Source of the DNA: Amorphophallus konjac
Taxonomy: Eukaryota; Streptophyta; Magnoliopsida; Alismatales; Araceae
Assembly (NCBI GenBank): GCA_022559845.1
Contig: CM040123.1
Coordinates: 299,448,642 to 299,512,641, forward strand
Length of the DNA: 64,000 nucleotides
Reading direction: 5' to 3'
Below are positions 46,627 through 55,664 of this stretch, piece by piece. Within the stretch, counting starts at the first letter, position 1; every line of letters starts with the position of its first letter. A model generated the notes under the pieces. That model had not been told where the DNA came from and made no database searches. It worked only from the letters and a program-made list of their open reading frames with translations. A program made the translations under genes and the position numbers.

Positions 46627-47781
46627 CTAGAACCCCAGATGCTCAATCCTTGTCCTTGATTTTACTACCAGGTCATCCACATACACCTCAATATAAATAT
46701 GGATCATATCATGAAAAATTGCCATCATAGCCCTCTGATAGGTGGCTCCAGCATTCTTGAGTCCAAAAGGCATGACCACATAGCAGTAAGTACCCCATGG
46801 CGTAGTGAATGATGTTTTCTCCTGGTCTTCTTCAGCCAGGCGAATCTGATTATAACATGAAAAACCATCCATAAAAGAGAGAGTCTCAAATCCTGCCGTA
46901 TTATCAATCAAAACATCAATATGAGTGAGGGGGAAGTCATCTTTAGGACACGCACGGTTGAGGTCCCGAAAGTCTATACAAATCCGAACCTTTCCATCTT
47001 TCTTCATGACCGGGACGATGTTAGCCACCCAGTTAGGATAGAGGACAACTCTAACAAATCTAGCCTTATGAAGCTTGTCGACCTCTTCTTTCATCTTTAA
47101 AGCCATGTTAGGGTGGAAACGTCTCAACCGTTGTTTGATCGGGACAGATCCTGGCTTAAGTGTAAGCCGATGTTCAACGAGCGTAGGGTCTAATCCAGGC
47201 ATATCCTCATAACTCCACGCAAACGTGTCCTTGTATTCTTGAAGCACCAAAATAAGCGCCTCCTCTTCGGAGGGTGGCAAATTCTTGCTGATGAGGACAA
47301 TCCTAGGGTCTTCCTTGGTACCCAAATTTATTTCTTTGGTAGGCTCTTCTACTGAGGCTGATGGTTCATCAAATCTTCTCATACCACTGGCAAAAGCATC
47401 AGCCTCGTCCTCATTTTCTTCATAACTTTCATCCCCCTCTTCAATAGGGTCTTCATCATTCATGATTTCATAGACACCCAAACACTCATAAGAAACATTA
47501 GTACCCTCATACTCCAACTCTGGCAGGATGATCGGATTTTCCAAAAATTCGGGAAGAGCTAAACAAGCCTGGCATCTTCTGGCTAACTCCAACAGAAATC
47601 TACGCGGAATCTGCCTACCCTTGGATTTCTTATGAAAACCTACCCCATGAATTTTATTAGAGGACGAGGAACAACTAGCTTGATTAGAATAAGCTGAAAA
47701 AGAGGAAGGAGGTGAAGAAGTGGATACAGGAGGTGATACAGAAGGTGACCCCTCACCAGAGGGGGAGAAAAGATTTATCAA
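46627..47781 (-). pseudogene. pol: C reverse transcriptase, fingers and palm
   Basis: ORF of 384 codons; the first shown codon is TTG, so it is not an independent start. Acidic linker about residues 95-140, then DTFAWSYEDMPGLDP, PNWVANIVPVMKKDGKVRICIDFRDLNRACPKDDFPL, FMDGFSCYNQIRL, VVMPFGLKNAGATYQRAM and the catalytic YVDDLVVKS at about 366-374. It is one base out of frame with the upstream spacer ORF, so expression would need a frameshift or splicing, or this is decay. Confidence 0.92.
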
Positions 47782-48425
47782 TGAGTCATGGAAGAGTGGC
47801 CCCTGGGTCGGGACACACTCGGAAAAGAGATAAGAAGTCTCCTCAACGGAGATGGAGGATTGAAGAGTTGGAATTTTGATGTTTTTTTTTCATTTTTATC
47901 TTTATTTTCATTTTTATTTTCCTTTTCTAGAAGAAAGCAATGTGAAGGGAGAATAGCAGGAGGAGTGGAGATTGAAAGCTTGGAGAAAGATTGAATCAGA
48001 GATGACCCGCGTGGGGGTGTGATGGAGAGTTTGGAGAATTGCTCGAGGAGCAAGGGAGGAATCGGGAGAGAAATCTTCAGTGAATCTGGAGAAAAGCTGA
48101 TCATAATTGGCGGCGGTCTCGGCACGCGAGAGAACAATTGAGAATGTAGAGAAGCTAGAAGAGACGGATGCATGGAAGTGAGAGAGAAAAGGCCGGCCCA
48201 CAGCCTGTCTATTGTAAATCCTTCTTCATACGGAACATCTGGCTCTCCAGTGTCCGTATAATCACTCAGCAACTGCCACTTATCTGTAATCACAGCCGGC
48301 TTTTCAATCAATTCATGTATTAGCGGCGGCCATTCCGGATCAGTTGGCATAAAGAGACGGCTCAAGGCAATAGTAATATCATACATATCGAACCATCTGT
48401 ACCAATCACACTCCGGATCATCCAT
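47778..48425 (-). CDS. C protease-RT spacer ORF, unknown function
   Basis: 215 codons from MDDPECDWYRWFDMYDITIALSRLF. It is in the same frame as the protease ORF, separated by TAA (48429-48431) and two codons, and overlaps RT by one frame step. Features: an aromatic N-terminal half (WPPLIHELIEKPAVITDKWQLLSDY), then Ser/Pro/Leu-rich sequence and a Lys/Asn/Glu run (KENKNENKDKNEKK). No known domain recognised. Ogre-type Tat elements have a spliced intron in this interval; whether one exists here cannot be judged. Confidence 0.55.
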   Translation of the reverse strand: MDDPECDWYRWFDMYDITIALSRLFMPTDPEWPPLIHELIEKPAVITDKWQLLSDYTDTGEPDVPYEEGFTIDRLWAGLFSLTSMHPSLLASLHSQLFSRVPRPPPIMISFSPDSLKISLPIPPLLLEQFSKLSITPPRGSSLIQSFSKLSISTPPAILPSHCFLLEKENKNENKDKNEKKTSKFQLFNPPSPLRRLLISFPSVSRPRGHSSMTH

Positions 48426-48428
48426 CTT

Positions 48429-50390
48429 TTATCTTTTATCAGGCCTTAGAGATTCCAGGGCCTTATAGGTGGCCAATGGTGCAATATGGCGAGCAAATTG
48501 TCTCGCATGAACATCTTGACAGTCTAGAATGGAGGTGATTATTGTAGTCTGCTCATAATTCTGAACGCCATCCATGACAAAATGTGTCTTCAATGTCCAA
48601 GTAAGCGGCTGGCGATCTGTCTTCAAGGTGGATGTCATAACTGCCCATGCTTCATCTTCATTTTTGCCTGGCCCTTTGTAGCCCAGGCCGCCTCGTGTAA
48701 TCAATTTCTGAGGCTTAATAGGCCTAGTCCTGCCTTGACAACTGGTACCCAATCCTTTGCCGTTTTGATACCCCATCTTCATTAGAATTTTCCAGCCATG
48801 GGTGTTTATCATGCTTTTCTTCTTCTTCCCCTTGGAAGGCAAAGGTGTCATAGCAACTGTCGTGACTATCTCGGGCGACATTGGCCGTGGGTGAGGGAGG
48901 TCTAGCATTGATAGCAACGGCTTGTTGGCAGGCCAAATAGAAGGAACTGATGAAGCCAAGTGTATATCCTCCTCTGGCAGAATTGGCATACTGGTAACTT
49001 TGATGATGCGGCCCTTGTGTGGAAACTTGAGGCATTGATGATTTGTGGAGGGCACTGCATCGAGCTGTTGAATGTAGGGGCGGCCCAGAATGCCATTGAA
49101 TGTTGGATCCATGTCCAAAATGTGGAAATCGACCGTGATTGCGGCTGGACCCAAACTAACCTTTAATGTGATCATGCCTAGAGGAGGCTTCTTGGTATTG
49201 TCATATGCTGTGACTGTTATGGTAGATGGCCGAATCAGGTTTTCAGGAATGCCGCACATCTTCAAAGTGCTCGGTGGCAATACATTGATAGATGCCCCAG
49301 TGTCCACTAGACATTGTTTCACCGCCACCTTATTAATATCAACCGTGATACATAGAGCATATTTCCTTGCTGAGAGTGGTGCCAGTTCATGCTCATGAAA
49401 AGTAATCGCCGGCTGACTGCTAGCGGGCGTCAATACTGTGGTTATTTGCTCGACCGGAATGTCCTCATTGACCATAACTTTCTGCAGATAATCTTTCAGG
49501 GCCATCTGATGAGTGGTTGACCTTTTGATCAGTTCTAAAATAGAAATTCTTGCTGGAGTTCGGTCAAGATGCTTTAACAAATCATACTGCGTGCCAGGTA
49601 CGGACTCTTGCTCTTGTTCTTGTTCATTAGGCCCCTGCACGGGTTCTTGCTCTCTTTGGGGAAAGATGCGCTGGAACATTCGTCCACTGCGGAGCGGTGC
49701 CACGTTTTGTTGTGCCTCTGTCGGGGCAAGTAAAGGAGGAGGGTTGGAAGAAGAAGAGGGTGTATTGGCGTTAAGAAGTGGTGGAGGGGTGTTTGAAGAA
49801 GGAGCTCCCGTAAGAGGTGTTGGTGAGGAGTTCAAGGAAGAAGCCCCCACAGGAGGCGTAGGAGTAGGAAGGGGTGCCCGAGTGTGAGAAGAGTTAGTGG
49901 GCGGAATGAGGAGGGATCTGGGTATAAAAGATGGGGGAGCCGATGGTGGGGGGATCCTTGCCGGTGAAGGGGTAGTGATGGTGGGTGTAGCGTGCGTTGG
50001 CGACGGGTGGATAAGGAGTGGCCTAGACGGCGAAGGTGAAGGGTTAGTGATGGATGGCGAAGTTTGCTGCGTGGTAGGCTGCGGAGGCGGTAAGCGGGTA
50101 AGGAGAGATCGGGTTGGCAAGGATGGAGAATTGGTGGGAGCAGGTGGATTAACGGGGCGTAGAAGAGCTTGGCTCAATTGGGGAGTAGAAGAAGAAGGAA
50201 GGGTGTGCAAGAGGCGCGGAGGTTGATTTGGATTATGATTAAATGCCCCGACAGAGGCGTTTTCTTCATGCCATCCCTGTCCTCTCTCCACCTCATGGAG
50301 AGATGTGACAGGGTTCACGTGCTGATTTGGCGGGTGCTCCGGCAGTGGGTTGTGGACAATCCCCATATCCTGCTGAGGTGCTGAAGCTTG
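48429..50390 (-). CDS. pro: C protease with G-patch domain
   Basis: Continues in the gag frame after a single TAG. A Pro/Ser/Thr-rich stretch spans about residues 30-230. The aspartic protease has CLVDTGASINVLP (Asp about 355), then FHILDMDPTFNGILGRPY. About 120 residues further lies a G-patch-like segment at about 520-565: GWKILMKMGYQNGKGLG, then PIKPQKL and GGLGYKG. G-patch domains after protease are known in betaretroviruses, where they bind nucleic acid; the role here is inferred. No stop within 645 codons. Ends at TAA 48429. Confidence 0.8.
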   Translation of the reverse strand, partial: QASAPQQDMGIVHNPLPEHPPNQHVNPVTSLHEVERGQGWHEENASVGAFNHNPNQPPRLLHTLPSSSTPQLSQALLRPVNPPAPTNSPSLPTRSLLTRLPPPQPTTQQTSPSITNPSPSPSRPLLIHPSPTHATPTITTPSPARIPPPSAPPSFIPRSLLIPPTNSSHTRAPLPTPTPPVGASSLNSSPTPLTGAPSSNTPPPLLNANTPSSSSNPPPLLAPTEAQQNVAPLRSGRMFQRIFPQREQEPVQGPNEQEQEQESVPGTQYDLLKHLDRTPARISILELIKRSTTHQMALKDYLQKVMVNEDIPVEQITTVLTPASSQPAITFHEHELAPLSARKYALCITVDINKVAVKQCLVDTGASINVLPPSTLKMCGIPENLIRPSTITVTAYDNTKKPPLGMITLKVSLGPAAITVDFHILDMDPTFNGILGRPYIQQLDAVPSTNHQCLKFPHKGRIIKVTSMPILPEEDIHLASSVPSIWPANKPLLSMLDLPHPRPMSPEIVTTVAMTPLPSKGKKKKSMINTHGWKILMKMGYQNGKGLGTSCQGRTRPIKPQKLITRGGLGYKGPGKNEDEAWAVMTSTLKTDRQPLTWTLKTHFVMDGVQNYEQTTIITSILDCQDVHARQFARHIAPLATYKALESLRPDKR

Positions 50391-52226
50391 CTATTGCGGC
50401 TGTGGAGCTGGTTGCTGTGGCTGCTGAGCCTGCTGCTGCGGAGGAGGCCTTCTTTCTTTCATAGTGGCGATAAACTGCCTCATCTCATCCCAATTAATGC
50501 CACCTTGGTCATTCAGATCATAAATGTAGTCCTTGAAGTGGAAGCAACGATCAATATTATGACCAGGGGAGCGGTGGAAGACACAGTAGCAGGACGTGTC
50601 AACATTAGCGGGCCACACTGCCTTTTCCTTTGGTAGCATGAGCAAGTTGGCGGCCATTAAGGCATTGAAAATATCCGGGAGACTTTCTGGCAATGGCGGA
50701 TAATGGGCCCTTTTGGGGCCAAGTGGTCTCCTTTGCTGTTGTTGTTGCGGTCCATAATTAGTGGGTGGTGGTACTTGGTGGTATTGTTGCGGAGCTGGAG
50801 GGTCTGCGCGGGGTGCTTGATTTTGTGGCGGAGCAAAGGAAGGTTGAGGAGTAAATTGGTGTTGTGGGGGTGAATTAAAGAGGGTGCCTTGTGATGGAGG
50901 TGGCGGAGGTCGTGGGTTAGATTGGCGAAAAGGTGTGGGGTTGCCGACCGTGCCAACCTGCTCATTGATGACAGTGCCCTCAGTCGTGGGCCCGCTATTG
51001 TTGACATTTGTATTCTTTTTAACCAACCTTGGTTTTAGCTCAAACATGCCCATGATGGGCGAATCTTTCATTTGGGTCTGAATATAACGAGCTCTTTCAT
51101 AAAGCTCCTCCATGGTGGTCAATCTGTTCATAGCCAGTATATGCCGGAACTGAGGGGTTGCATTGGATATAATCATCTTAACCTGTTCCGGTTCTGATAA
51201 GGTATCTTTCAACTTCTCGGCCATTGACCGCCGTCTATCAGCAAATATGATGAAGTCCTCCTCGGGCTTCATTTTCTCTGCAACCAAATCTGTAACTGAA
51301 AGGGAGGGTCCAACCCGGTCCCTATATTTCTGCAAGAATTTCCTTTGAACCACATCGAAATCACTAGCATCTGCCGGATCCAGGGAATAAAACCACTCGA
51401 GGGCTGGCCCCTCTAAAGATCTTCTAAACAAATAAGCCAATGAGGCTTTGTTGCCCTGCCAAAAGGACGTTTCATACATAAAATCCTTCAGATGGATAAA
51501 AGGATTACCAGTTCCATTGTATCGCCGAAAGTTCGGCATCTCAGAAGGTGGTAAGTGAAAAACTGGCAATGTAGGCAGAGAGATTTCTGGGGCATTCTTG
51601 GCAGCACTAACCTTGTTGAGTTTTTCTTCCATGCTAGCCAATTTCTGAAGGAGCAAAGCATTAGTGTCTGACTCGACCGGGGCTGAATTTGGAATGAAGG
51701 TATTTGGCATAGGCGTCCTTCGAATTTGGGGAGGTTGAAAGAATTGGGGCCTAGCCGCTGAGTAGCTCGCCTGTTGGGCCGGCATGGCCGCACCAGGTGT
51801 CGGTGGACAAGAGGGGGGTTTGTGCAAGACCGCTTGGTCATTAGTGAGGTGATGGCCACTCTCGGCCGGAGGGGGATTGGAGGATGAAGAGGGAACAGAC
51901 TTCCCTTTCAAAGCTGCCTGAACTGCCTGCCGCTGGGAGTCATCTAATTGAGATAGGGCATTAATCAAATCGGTAACATTGAAAGATGGGGAGGGGTTCC
52001 CCGAAGTGTTGGAGGGTAAAGCCTGAGAAGAGGGCACAACCTCTTGAGTAGTGGTATCAACCACATGAACTTGAGGATAATGAGAATGAGGAGGAGGGTA
52101 ATTCCCTTCATGATAGATAGAATCTTGGGGAGCCTCATATGATTGACCAAAAACGTTCTCCTCCACATCATCATAGGAATATCCGTAGCTTGCCATGTTG
52201 ATAATCTTACCTGAACGGAGTTGCAT
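50391..52226 (-). CDS. gag: C gag (intact ORF)
   Basis: Open for 611 codons from MQLRSGKIINM (ATG at 52226; the MQLRSGK opening is common in plant Ty3 gags). A Ser/Pro/Gln-rich N-terminal part is followed by ASMEEKLNKV, then the capsid region FRRYNGTGNPFIHLKDFMY, LAYLFRRSLEGPALEWFYSL, FLQKYRD and IFADRRRSMAEKL. A Pro/Gln-rich part follows, then CYCVFHRSPGHNIDRCFHFKDYI, a degenerate zinc-knuckle-like end. It stops at TAG within CAATAGCAA, in frame with the protease. Confidence 0.9.
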   Translation of the reverse strand: MQLRSGKIINMASYGYSYDDVEENVFGQSYEAPQDSIYHEGNYPPPHSHYPQVHVVDTTTQEVVPSSQALPSNTSGNPSPSFNVTDLINALSQLDDSQRQAVQAALKGKSVPSSSSNPPPAESGHHLTNDQAVLHKPPSCPPTPGAAMPAQQASYSAARPQFFQPPQIRRTPMPNTFIPNSAPVESDTNALLLQKLASMEEKLNKVSAAKNAPEISLPTLPVFHLPPSEMPNFRRYNGTGNPFIHLKDFMYETSFWQGNKASLAYLFRRSLEGPALEWFYSLDPADASDFDVVQRKFLQKYRDRVGPSLSVTDLVAEKMKPEEDFIIFADRRRSMAEKLKDTLSEPEQVKMIISNATPQFRHILAMNRLTTMEELYERARYIQTQMKDSPIMGMFELKPRLVKKNTNVNNSGPTTEGTVINEQVGTVGNPTPFRQSNPRPPPPPSQGTLFNSPPQHQFTPQPSFAPPQNQAPRADPPAPQQYHQVPPPTNYGPQQQQQRRPLGPKRAHYPPLPESLPDIFNALMAANLLMLPKEKAVWPANVDTSCYCVFHRSPGHNIDRCFHFKDYIYDLNDQGGINWDEMRQFIATMKERRPPPQQQAQQPQQPAPQPQ

Positions 52227-52499
52227 GCTTAAAAAGAGAGAAAGCTTTATGAAGGAATTATCACACAATCAATCACCCAATCGAAACAAGCTTAAGCAAA
52301 TCAACCCAACCAAGTTTATGCAAACAAGTTGAGATGAACGCAAGATTTTAGTGTTATGTTTGAGATTAGAGTGAGTTAAATTGCAGAATAATTCACTCAT
52401 CTTTGCAAAGTGAAACCTAGTTTGGATCCAAGTGTAGCCTCCGTGTCAACTAGGTTCTTTCTCTTTTCTCACCAACGATAGGTTCTCTAAACTCCGGGT

Positions 52500-52645
52500 A
52501 CTTCAAGGGTACAACTGGCCCAGCGTCCGTGAGGGAATCCACGGGTGCGGGGACTTACGGAGGTCTTGGAAAAGGGATTTCCGGTCCAAAGAGACGGAAT
52601 GCTCAGTGGAGGGTTGTCCCGATTCCAAGAAAGGTGTGTGGAATC
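52500..52645 (-). other. Shared ~140-bp block (copy in Tat leader)
   Basis: AAGGGTACAAC, GCGTCCGTGAGGGAATCC, CTTACGGAGGTCTTGGAAA, CCGGTCCAAAGAGACGGAAT, CAGTGGAGGGTT and TCCAAGAAAGGTGTG occur in the same order as in the G LTRs (6768-6910), roughly 65% alike by eye. Confidence 0.6.
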
Positions 52646-52797
52646 CTAGTGTAGAGAGAGGAGGTCTCTCAACCAAATGCCACAAAATGCAGTATAAGAT
52701 AAGCCAATCACAGCAATATAATCAAATAATCAATGTAAGTATGAATCCAGCATGAATAGATAGAAACAGTAAGGCTCTGTAAACACACAGGAAAGAG

Positions 52798-53140
52798 GCG
52801 ACCTGGAGGCAGTCGCTACCAACAAAAGAGACGACAGCGTGGCTGTCGTGAATCACTGGGAGGGGCTCTCAGACAATGCAAAAATGCGCCTTGATGTGGG
52901 GCGCTAAATATGATAAAGACGCCTCTGACAGAGGGCGTCAAATATAAGTGGTGCGCAAGATCGAAGAAAAACGCGCCTTGGTGCAGGGCGCTGCCAAATA
53001 AAAAGACGCCTAAGGAGAGGGCGCAAATTCACAGAAGCAGCAGATATGATGAAAGACGCCTTCGTGGAAGATGTTAAACAGAAAAAAGACGCCCTGGATG
53101 AAGGCGTTAAATAAAAAGGCGCCTTTGTGAAAGGCGTTGA
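52798..53140 (-). repeat. C leader hairpin array with varied stems
   Basis: GCGAC/GTCGC (52798-52816); ACGACAGC/GCTGTCGT (52831-52849, 8 perfect pairs, 3-nt loop); GCGCC/GGCGC (52886-52904); GACGCC/GGCGTC (52918-52939); then ACGCGCC...GGGCGCT, GACGCCC...GGCGTT and GGCGCC...GGCGTT units to about 53133. Both arms change together between units. Confidence 0.75.
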
Positions 53141-53356
53141 TTCAACACCAGCAGTAGATTTAATCACAAGCTGGCTGATCCCGGGAGTGTGCAGTGTGCA
53201 TAGTGGAGGGTGCCCGTGGGGCACAAAGGAGGGGTACCGTGGGTACCAAAGGGAAAGGGTGCGCGTGGGTGCCAAAGGGGAAAGGGCACACGTGGGTGCC
53301 AAAAGGAGATGGTAATCAAAAGAAAAATAGTGGAAGTCCCACCGTGATCACCAATT

Positions 53357-54721
53357 TGTGAATCATGGAAAGTAATCCACTTTTAAGACAAAAAAATAAT
53401 AATAATAATGATAAAGAGGAATAAGCAATAAGAAGAATGATGAAAAAGGGAGTAAAAGAGCACGTGGTGCTACTAAGGAGGGTGATCGCCAGAGGGGTTA
53501 CCTCAATAAGAAGAAAAGATGATCGCGAATACCTGGTGATGATAGGATGCGGGATGGATGTGGTTCCTTCCTCCACCTTCTATCGGCCGGCCGATGAAGG
53601 GGGTTTTCCTCTTTGATTACCTTTGAACAAAGAACAAACAAGTAAAAAAAAAGGAGATCAGCCAAACGTGAGTGTAATATCAATCCAAAGATGAAAGATG
53701 ATGATGAAAGGAGAGCATAAAGCGTGCACCTTTTTGTTTGTTTTTAAAACCCCTAGAGAATTAGGGAAAGGAGAAGAGATGCAATAAAACTAACGCAAGA
53801 AAAGGCTATACGATGATGAGATGATGATGATAACGAAGAAAAGATCCATGTTGTTCCTGTAAACAGTAAAGGGAAGAAACTTTGTTTTCGGATGTGGCAG
53901 CAGGAGGAAGCAGAAGAGAAATCAATCACCAGCACCCGAAAACCTCTGTGACAACCACAGCTCTGCTTCTGACCTCGCACGATAACCTCTCTATGCCCTC
54001 TGTCTAACTCTATCTATCTCTGTGCACACGTTAACCTCTGTGACAACAACAATAGCTCTCCTTCTCTAACCTCGCGCGAGATCAACCAGGGGACTCTTTT
54101 ATAGGGTCTCGATCACAGATAGACACAGATTTGGGAAGATAAGAATAGGCAGTGGTCATTAACGGCAAGGACTCTAGTTCCCAGATCGAGTAAAGTGACC
54201 AAGAAAGGCAGGGAACTCTTCAGGAAAGGCGAGTTTAAGCAGGATACGAAAGGGTGAGACACGCCCTACCAAAGGGCGTCAATTCAGAATTGACGACCTG
54301 CTCAAGGGCGTTAATTCAAAACACTACCAGGATCAAGGCGTCACTTCCTGGATTCAATTTTGGTAATAAAAACCTTCTTTATTTGAAAATTGCAAAGAGA
54401 CGCCTGAAGCAAAGGCGTTAAACAAAAACACGCCCTATGGAAGGACGTTAATCATTGATTTTCAATCGGGGGGGGACTCGTAAAATACCAGGAATTGACG
54501 CCCTTACATGTGGTCGTCCTTTCTTAAGAACGCGCCCCAGATTAGGTCGCTATTTAAAACACGCCCTTCTTCAAGTCGTGAATCACCAAAAATGCAGGAA
54601 TAAATCAAAAAACACACAAAAATAGAAAAACTATATTATAGAAATATTGAAGTTCACTTGGGGGCGTTAATATAGTGACATGAGATTTAATCAACAAAGC
54701 GTCAATTTTGGCGTGTCTACA
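53357..54721 (-). repeat. C right LTR (5' LTR)
   Basis: 1365 bp, TGTGAATC to GTCTACA. TATA at 54096-54104; hairpins from 54261. Followed by the GGTTC duplication (54722-54726). Confidence 0.92.
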
Positions 54722-54726
54722 GGTTC

Positions 54727-55664
54727 TGGCATCAAAGTATGCACAACGTAAAAGACGCCTTCTTCCTAGGCGTTTGATTCAAAAGTGACGCCACTTCTGG
54801 TGGTCGTCAAATTTAAGTTCATCAAAATGTATAGACTTCAATGTATAGACTTCGATGAGAACAATGCATGAACGTAGTGTTTAGACTTGCTGAATGCCTA
54901 GCCAGCGTGCGGATGTATAGACTTGTGTTATGCAGCCTAAGTATGTACAGAATTGATGAGGTGCTAAGTGACAGAGCTGGCTGTACAGACTCTGAGGAAA
55001 CACAAGCAGCGTTGTATAGACTTGAAAAGCGTGAACACTGCGATGTACAGACTTAGCGATGTATAGACTTTAGCCACCAATGTACAGACTTGGCCCAACT
55101 AAGAACCGATGGATGTATAGACTTTACGAGTACAGTCCAATGAATAGACTTTGCGAAGCACAGTCCAATGTATAGACTTTGCGAAGCACAGTCCAATGTA
55201 TAGACTTTAAACGAAGACCAATGTATAAACTTCAATGCAAATGCCAAGACCATGTATAGACTTGAAAGCTTCGAAGCACACGATGTTTAGACTTTATGAT
55301 GCATACGCCAATGCTGTACATACTTGAAGAGACGACGAACTTTAGGGTGCCAGACTCTGTACAGACTTGCAGCTTGAGACGCTGACAGAGACGGTCCACT
55401 GTATAGACTTCAAGTCCAAGTGAGACAGTGGATGTACAGACTTGGGCTGTACAGACTTTGACTCAAATATGCATATGAGACGCTGAATAAGACGCAGCTA
55501 TGTATAGACTTTACAGTGAATGCATATGCCAATGTACAGACTTAGAAGTGAAAACCAATGTATAGACTTGAACATCTTCAAGGCACAATGTGCAGACTTT
55601 ACCAGTGTATAGACTTGGACTTCTGAACGTAGGTAAAGACTGGGAATGTATAGACTTGACGAAC
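54727..55664 (-). repeat. B right LTR, segment 2
   Basis: Continues from TGGCATCAAAG, colinear with about 31589-32505 of the left LTR, through more AAGTCTATACA-type motifs to GACTTGACGAA. It carries two ACGCC/GGCGT-type hairpins at 54754-54774 and 54786-54809, just beyond the C boundary. Cut by D. Confidence 0.88.
55660..55664. other. TSD of D (left copy), CGAAC
   Basis: CGAAC before TGATGCGGG; right copy CGAAT at 61826-61830. The uninterrupted B LTR has GACGAATGG, so the left copy mutated at its last base. Confidence 0.75.

Larger units (their letters stand above)
52227..53356 (-). other. C 5' leader
   Basis: Between the right LTR and gag. It contains the hairpin array (52798-53140) and the block shared with Tekay LTRs (52500-52645). 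Next to the LTR, a minus-strand TTGGTGATCACGGTGGGAC begins at 53355; this is the likely PBS, but I cannot assign its tRNA. It is not the iMet type used by the other elements. Confidence 0.6.
39929..54721 (-). mobile_element. Element C: Tat-lineage Ty3/gypsy element, 14.8 kb
   Basis: LTRs 39929-41304 and 53357-54721 with roughly two dozen differences by eye (about 98% identical), so a fairly recent insertion. Coding runs on the minus strand: gag, protease with G-patch, RT, RNase H, a second RNase H and integrase, followed by a 2.7-kb 3' UTR. The second RNase H with catalytic Asp/Glu/Asp/Asp between RT-RNase H and integrase identifies Tat. There is no extra ORF before gag as in Ogre. Broken by three stops in pol (TAA, TGA, TAG) and three frame changes, plus the gag/pro TAG that may be functional. 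Confidence 0.92.

Noticed and set aside
49513..50384. Plus-strand Gly/Val/Arg-rich ORFs
   Set aside because: Antisense of the Pro/Ser-rich part of the C gag-protease.
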